Positions 5,049 through 9,004 of a stretch of 9,004 nucleotides of DNA are shown here, piece after piece. Both the position numbers and the translations under genes were made by a program. Source of the DNA: an uncultured Eubacteriales bacterium (GTDB lineage Bacteria > Bacillota > Clostridia > Oscillospirales > UBA644); contig CAKSPP010000041.1 of NCBI GenBank assembly GCA_934481505.1, positions 1 through 9,004 on the forward strand, given 5' to 3'. The stretch's first letter is position 1. Each line of letters opens with the position of its first letter. The notes beneath the pieces were generated by a model that was given only the letters and a program-made list of their open reading frames with translations, did not search any database and had not been told where the DNA came from.

Positions 5049-5906
5049 ATGAATTTTTCAAACGCACAGAGGGCGGAAGTCTTAACACAGGCTCTGCCTT
5101 ACATAAAAAGATATACGGGAAAAACTGTCGTAATAAAATACGGCGGAAACGCAATGATAAACGAAACTTTGAAACAGCAGGTCATGGAAGATATCGTTCT
5201 TTTGTGGCTTATCGGCGTAAAAATCGTGCTTATTCACGGCGGAGGTCCCGAAATAAGTGAAACGATGAAAAAGGTCGGAAAGGAAGCCGTCTTTGTCGAC
5301 GGACTTCGTGTTACCGACAAAGAAACCATGGATATCGTTCAGATGGTTCTTGCTGGAAAAGTCAACAAAACGCTTGTAAATCTGCTTGAAATGAAAGGCG
5401 GCAAAGCCGTCGGTCTTTCGGGAATAGACGGAAGAATCATCGAATCTAAAACCAAAAACGAAAAACTCGGTTTTGTCGGAGAAATCACGAAAATAAATCC
5501 GAAAGCAATCGAAGACCTTTTGGAAAAGGATTATATCCCCGTTCTTTCGACTGTCGGGTGCGACGCCGACGGAAATACTTATAATATCAACGGAGATACT
5601 GCCGCGGCATATATCGCCGGGGCACTCAATGCCGAACGCCTTATAATGATGACCGATATCGACGGAATTCTCAGGGATAAAGACGATCCGACAACTCTTA
5701 TTCACGAAATAAGTCTTGATGAAACCGAAAAACTTTATTCCGACGGGATAATTTCGGGCGGAATGATTCCGAAAGTCGAATGTTGCGTCACCGCAATTCA
5801 TAAAGGCGTTAAAAACGTCGTTATTCTCGACGGAAGGGTTCCTCATTCAATTCTTATGGAATTGCTTACCGACGAGGGTGCCGGAACGCTTTTCAAGGAG
5901 AAATAA
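5049..5906 (+). CDS. argB: Acetylglutamate kinase, probably arginine-inhibited
   Basis: ArgB phosphorylates N-acetylglutamate with ATP, the committed step in the cyclic pathway. The 285-residue protein belongs to the amino acid kinase family. Motifs are VVIKYGGNAM with Lys30, LIHGGGPEIS (61-70), the YNINGDTAAAYIAGAL segment that binds substrate, MTDIDGIL, and GGMIPKVE near the C-terminus. About 25 residues precede the first strand (AEVLTQALPYIKRYTGKT). This N-terminal helix is characteristic of hexameric, arginine-inhibitable kinases such as those of Thermotoga and Pseudomonas, and is absent from the E. coli type. Feedback inhibition by arginine is therefore inferred. GGAGGG lies 4 nt before the ATG. 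The gap to argJ is 12 nt and the gap to argD is 1 nt. Confidence 0.96.
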   Translation: MNFSNAQRAEVLTQALPYIKRYTGKTVVIKYGGNAMINETLKQQVMEDIVLLWLIGVKIVLIHGGGPEISETMKKVGKEAVFVDGLRVTDKETMDIVQMVLAGKVNKTLVNLLEMKGGKAVGLSGIDGRIIESKTKNEKLGFVGEITKINPKAIEDLLEKDYIPVLSTVGCDADGNTYNINGDTAAAYIAGALNAERLIMMTDIDGILRDKDDPTTLIHEISLDETEKLYSDGIISGGMIPKVECCVTAIHKGVKNVVILDGRVPHSILMELLTDEGAGTLFKEK

Positions 5907-5907
5907 A

Positions 5908-7074
5908 ATGAGCATAAAAAGTCTGGATTCCGAATATATCGCAGGAACATACAACCGCTTTCCCGTTGAAATTGTTTTGGGCAAAGGGGCTGTGTTTACC
6001 GACAGTTCGGGAAAAGAATATATAGATATGGGCAGCGGAATAGGCGTAAATATTTTCGGGGCTGCTGACGCCGAATGGAAAAACGCCGTTATTTCTCAGC
6101 TCGGTAAAGTTCAGCATACTTCGAATTTATATTATACCGAACCTTGTGTAAAGCTTGCGGAGCTTCTTTGCGGAAAAACCGGAATGAGCAAAGTTTTCTT
6201 TTCGAATTCCGGGGCGGAAGCAAATGAATGTGCGATAAAAGCGGCAAGAAAATATGCCGCCGAAAAGAAAGGCGACGACTGCTATACCGTCGTTACCCTG
6301 AAAAACAGCTTTCACGGAAGAACGCTTACCACTCTTTCCGCAACGGGGCAGGATCATTATCACGAGCTTTATAATCCGCTTACTCCGGGTTTTGTTTCGG
6401 TTACAGCCGAAAAGCCCGAAGAACTTGTCGATCTTTCAAAAGAAACGAAGATTGCGGCGGTTCTTTTCGAATGTATCCAGGGGGAGGGCGGAGTTATTTC
6501 TCTTTCAAAAGAATATGTCAAATTTCTCCGCGAATTTACCGAAAAAGAAGATATCCTTTTAATGGCCGACGAGGTTCAGGCAGGAAACGGCAGAACGGGA
6601 AAGCTTTATTCTTATATGAATTACGGAATAACCCCCGATGTCGTATCTACCGCAAAGGGGCTCGGCGGAGGGCTCCCGATAGGGGCGACTTTGCTTTCCG
6701 AAAAGGTCGAAAATGTTTTCGGGTTCGGCGACCACGGCTCGACTTTCGGCGGAAACCCCGTCTGCTGTGCCGGAGCTTATAACATAATAAGCAGACTTGA
6801 CGATAATTTTCTTGCGGAAGTAACGCGTAAAGGGAAAATCCTTTCGGATATGTTTTCCGAAGTTCCCGAAATCGAAGAAGTCACGGGCTGCGGGCTTATG
6901 CTCGGCTTAAAAACAAAAAAGAACGCTTCCGATGTTGTTAAAAAATGTATTTCCGACGGAGTTTTGTGCCTTACCGCAAAAGATAAAGTAAGACTTTTGC
7001 CGCCGCTTAATATCTCCGACGAACTGCTTGAAAAAGCCGCCGAAATTATAATAAACGCCTGTAAAGGAGAATAA
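5908..7074 (+). CDS. argD: Acetylornithine aminotransferase
   Basis: This class III PLP aminotransferase converts N-acetylglutamate semialdehyde plus glutamate to N-acetylornithine and 2-oxoglutarate. It has 388 residues, normal for ArgD. Visible motifs are SNSGAEANECAIKAAR (99-114) for phosphate binding, NSFHGRT (133-139), ECIQGEGG (188-195), and MADEVQAGNGRTG with Asp221 contacting the pyridine nitrogen. The Schiff-base lysine is Lys250 in TAKGLGGGLPIGA, followed by GSTFGGNPV. The frame is open back to a GTG at 5878 inside argB. The ATG at 5908 is preferred because AAGGAG (5895-5900) lies 7 nt before it and the family begins there. Related ornithine or succinylornithine aminotransferases share these motifs, and the operon context settles the call. 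Confidence 0.95.
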   Translation: MSIKSLDSEYIAGTYNRFPVEIVLGKGAVFTDSSGKEYIDMGSGIGVNIFGAADAEWKNAVISQLGKVQHTSNLYYTEPCVKLAELLCGKTGMSKVFFSNSGAEANECAIKAARKYAAEKKGDDCYTVVTLKNSFHGRTLTTLSATGQDHYHELYNPLTPGFVSVTAEKPEELVDLSKETKIAAVLFECIQGEGGVISLSKEYVKFLREFTEKEDILLMADEVQAGNGRTGKLYSYMNYGITPDVVSTAKGLGGGLPIGATLLSEKVENVFGFGDHGSTFGGNPVCCAGAYNIISRLDDNFLAEVTRKGKILSDMFSEVPEIEEVTGCGLMLGLKTKKNASDVVKKCISDGVLCLTAKDKVRLLPPLNISDELLEKAAEIIINACKGE

Positions 7075-7078
7075 AAAA

Positions 7079-8065
7079 ATGAATCTTACCGGAAAGAATT
7101 TCTTAAAGCTTCTCGATTTTTCAAAAGAAGAGATAGAATATCTGATAGATTACGCCGCAAAGCTTAAAAGCGAAAAGAAAAACGGAATCAAACATAAAAT
7201 CTGCGAGGGCAAAAACATCGCCTTGATTTTCGAAAAGACAAGCACGAGAACCCGTTGTTCTTTTGAAGTTGCGGCTCACGACCTCGGAATGGAAGTGACT
7301 TACCTTGACCCGTCGGCTTCCCAGATAGGCAAAAAAGAAAGCATTGTCGACACCGCAAAGGTTCTCGGCAGAATGTTTGACGGAATAGAATACCGCGGCT
7401 ACGGACAGGAAATAGTCGAAACGCTTGCCGAAAACGCGGGAGTTCCCGTCTGGAACGGTCTTACAAACGAATTTCATCCGACACAGATACTTGCGGATTT
7501 CCTCACGATAAAAGAGCATTTCGGTTCGCTTGAAGGCAAAAAACTTGTTTATATGGGCGACGCACGCTATAATATGGGAAATTCTCTTATGGTCGGCTGT
7601 GCGAAAATGGGAATGAACTTTGTCGCGTGTGCTCCCGAAAAGTATTTCCCCGATAAAAAGCTGATTGATGAATGTAAGAAAATTGCGGAAGAGTCGGGGG
7701 CAACACTTGAATTTATAGAAGATCCGATGAAAGCGACGAAAAACGCCGATGTTATTTATACTGATGTGTGGGTCTCTATGGGAGAACCCGAAAGTGTGTG
7801 GGAAGAGCGTATCCATGACCTTTTGCCGTATCAGGTAAACGACGCCGTTATGGAAAACGCGGGAGAACAATGCGTGTTTATGCACTGTCTGCCCGCTTTC
7901 CACGACCTCGGAACGGTAATCGGCAAACAGATATACGATAAATATAAAATGACCTGCATGGAAGTTACCGACAGCGTATTTTGTAGCGAGGCTTCCATTG
8001 TTTTCGACGAGGCGGAAAACAGAATGCACACTATAAAAGCTGTAATGGCGGCAACTTTGGCATAA
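7079..8065 (+). CDS. argF: Ornithine carbamoyltransferase
   Basis: ArgF joins ornithine and carbamoyl phosphate to give citrulline. The 328-residue protein has the carbamoyl-phosphate motif STRTR (55-59), FHPTQ (132-136), the ornithine-binding DVWVSMGE (229-236) and the catalytic FMHCLPAFHD (267-276), with Cys270. The segment GDARYNMGNS has Tyr164 where many homologues have a first Asn, but the second Asn (165) is kept. Anabolic arcB-type enzymes look alike in sequence. Location in the arginine synthesis operon, with carA next and no arcA or arcC, makes the biosynthetic role likely. AAAGGAG (7063-7069) overlaps the end of argD. Gaps are 4 nt upstream and 12 nt downstream. The order differs from the B. 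subtilis argCJBD-carAB-argF cluster in having argF before carA. Confidence 0.96.
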   Translation: MNLTGKNFLKLLDFSKEEIEYLIDYAAKLKSEKKNGIKHKICEGKNIALIFEKTSTRTRCSFEVAAHDLGMEVTYLDPSASQIGKKESIVDTAKVLGRMFDGIEYRGYGQEIVETLAENAGVPVWNGLTNEFHPTQILADFLTIKEHFGSLEGKKLVYMGDARYNMGNSLMVGCAKMGMNFVACAPEKYFPDKKLIDECKKIAEESGATLEFIEDPMKATKNADVIYTDVWVSMGEPESVWEERIHDLLPYQVNDAVMENAGEQCVFMHCLPAFHDLGTVIGKQIYDKYKMTCMEVTDSVFCSEASIVFDEAENRMHTIKAVMAATLA

Positions 8066-8077
8066 GGAAAATATTAA

Positions 8078-9004
8078 ATGAAAAAAGCATATCTTGTTCT
8101 TTCGAACGGCAAAGTGTTCGAAGGCTATAAAATAGGAGCGGACGCCGAAAGCGTCGGGGAAGTCGTTTTTACAACGGGAACGGTCGGCTATCTCGAAACT
8201 CTGACAGACCCGTCTTACGCTGGACAGATCGTAGTTCAGACCTTTCCATTGATAGGAAATTACGGTGTTATTCCCGAAGATTTTGAGGGAAAATGTGCGG
8301 TAAAAGGGTATATCGTGCGTGAACTTTGCTCTTTTCCGTCAAATTTCAGAAGCGAATATACGCTCGACGAATTTCTGAAAAACAACAATGTCTGCGGTCT
8401 TTGCGGAATAGATACAAGGGAACTTACGCGTACTATCCGCGAAGAGGGCGTAATGAACGGAAAAATAAGCGACTCGGCGGACATTTCTCTTGACGAAATC
8501 AAAAATTATAAAGTTACGGGCGAAGTCGCAAGAGTTTCTTCGCCGACATCGGCTGTATATGAAGCCTGCGGCAAAGAAAAATTCAAAGTCGCGCTCTTGG
8601 ATTACGGAGCAAAAGCAAATATTATCCGATGTCTTACAAAACGAGGATGTACGGTTACTTCCTATCCGTATAATACCGCCGCGGAAGAAATTCTTGCGGG
8701 AAACCCGGACGGAATAATGCTTTCGAACGGACCCGGCGACCCTGCCGAAAATACATATTGTATCGAACAGATAAAAAAACTGCTCGGTAAGAAGCCGCTT
8801 TTCGGAATTTGTCTCGGCCATCAGCTGACGGCTCTTTCTCTCGGCGGTAAAACTGAAAAACTCAAATACGGACATCACGGAGTAAATCAGCCCGTAAAGT
8901 CGCTTGTCGGAACGAGAACATATATCACAAGCCAGAACCACGGATATGCCGTCGATTTTTCGAGCCTTGAAAATGTCGGAAAAGAAATTTTCATAAACGC
9001 AAAC
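8078..9004 (+). CDS. carA: Carbamoyl-phosphate synthase small subunit, 3' end outside the window
   Basis: CarA is the glutaminase subunit that feeds ammonia to CarB for carbamoyl phosphate synthesis. The frame is open from the ATG at 8078 to the window edge (309 codons). The family is about 360 residues long, so roughly the last 50 are missing. The N-terminal CarA domain shows GEVVFTTGTVGYLETLTDPSYAGQ, with the conserved Ser46, and the CGIDTRELTR signature. The class I glutamine amidotransferase domain starts near residue 180. It contains LSNGPGDP, the nucleophile Cys245 in GICLGHQL and the conserved Asn287-His288 in SQNHGYAV. The catalytic His-Pro-Glu motif falls beyond the window. AAGGA lies 9 nt upstream. 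Placement directly after argF suggests an arginine-regulated synthase, with carB expected next. Confidence 0.96.
   Translation, partial: MKKAYLVLSNGKVFEGYKIGADAESVGEVVFTTGTVGYLETLTDPSYAGQIVVQTFPLIGNYGVIPEDFEGKCAVKGYIVRELCSFPSNFRSEYTLDEFLKNNNVCGLCGIDTRELTRTIREEGVMNGKISDSADISLDEIKNYKVTGEVARVSSPTSAVYEACGKEKFKVALLDYGAKANIIRCLTKRGCTVTSYPYNTAAEEILAGNPDGIMLSNGPGDPAENTYCIEQIKKLLGKKPLFGICLGHQLTALSLGGKTEKLKYGHHGVNQPVKSLVGTRTYITSQNHGYAVDFSSLENVGKEIFINAN

Noticed and set aside
5082..5846. 254-codon open frame antisense to argB
   Set aside because: The same codon-bias shadow: it is in register with argB codons and has Phe/Ser/Tyr-rich composition, while argB has full kinase motifs.
5878..5907. Upstream GTG start for argD
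   Set aside because: It would overlap argB by 29 nt, has no Shine-Dalgarno and adds a non-family N-terminus. The ATG at 5908 has AAGGAG at ideal spacing.
7121..8029. 302-codon open frame antisense to argF
   Set aside because: It is aligned codon-for-codon with argF and exists only because argF avoids TTA, CTA and TCA codons there. It ends exactly at a TCA codon of argF (7121-7123). Its product is rich in Phe, Arg and Cys and resembles no protein family.

Overview
The window looks like chromosome of an endospore-forming Firmicute of the class Clostridia. The evidence is a cotJABC spore-coat operon, strong AAGGAG-type ribosome binding sites, sigma-A-like promoters and a base composition that looks mid-40s % G+C by eye. 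I cannot name the species; an uncultured gut-type clostridium is a reasonable guess. No transposase, CRISPR array, phage gene or integration scar is visible.

Layout. Positions 1-47 hold the 5' two-thirds of a tRNA-Thr(GGU) on the minus strand, with a perfect-consensus promoter at 63-91. Next on the minus strand are a DUF6873-like (GME-fold) protein at 119-796 and an unrecognised single-pass membrane-anchored protein at 780-1460. These two overlap by 17 nt and share a promoter at 1481-1509. A roughly 150-bp divergent intergenic region (1461-1608) then drives the plus-strand cotJA-cotJB-cotJC operon (1609-2702). That region carries a candidate late-sporulation (sigma-K-like) promoter and two overlapping hairpins. 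A Rho-independent terminator closes the coat operon at 2709-2745.

From 2813 to the end of the window is an arginine biosynthesis operon on the plus strand: promoter, ARG box, argC (type 2), argJ, argB, argD, argF and carA, with carA cut by the window edge. Intergenic gaps are 1-12 nt and each gene has its own Shine-Dalgarno sequence. Together the enzymes form the cyclic acetylated route from glutamate to citrulline. ArgJ recycles the acetyl group, ArgB phosphorylates N-acetylglutamate, ArgC reduces it, ArgD transaminates it, ArgJ releases ornithine and ArgF makes citrulline. CarA (with an expected CarB downstream) supplies the carbamoyl phosphate. Two control levels can be read: a near-consensus ArgR operator sits over the predicted transcription start, and ArgB has the N-terminal helix typical of arginine-inhibited N-acetylglutamate kinases.

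Nothing here amounts to a clearly undescribed system. The points most worth a second look are the ArgR operator arrangement, the sigma-K-like promoter and leader hairpins before cotJA, the type 2 ArgC, and the two minus-strand genes of unknown role.
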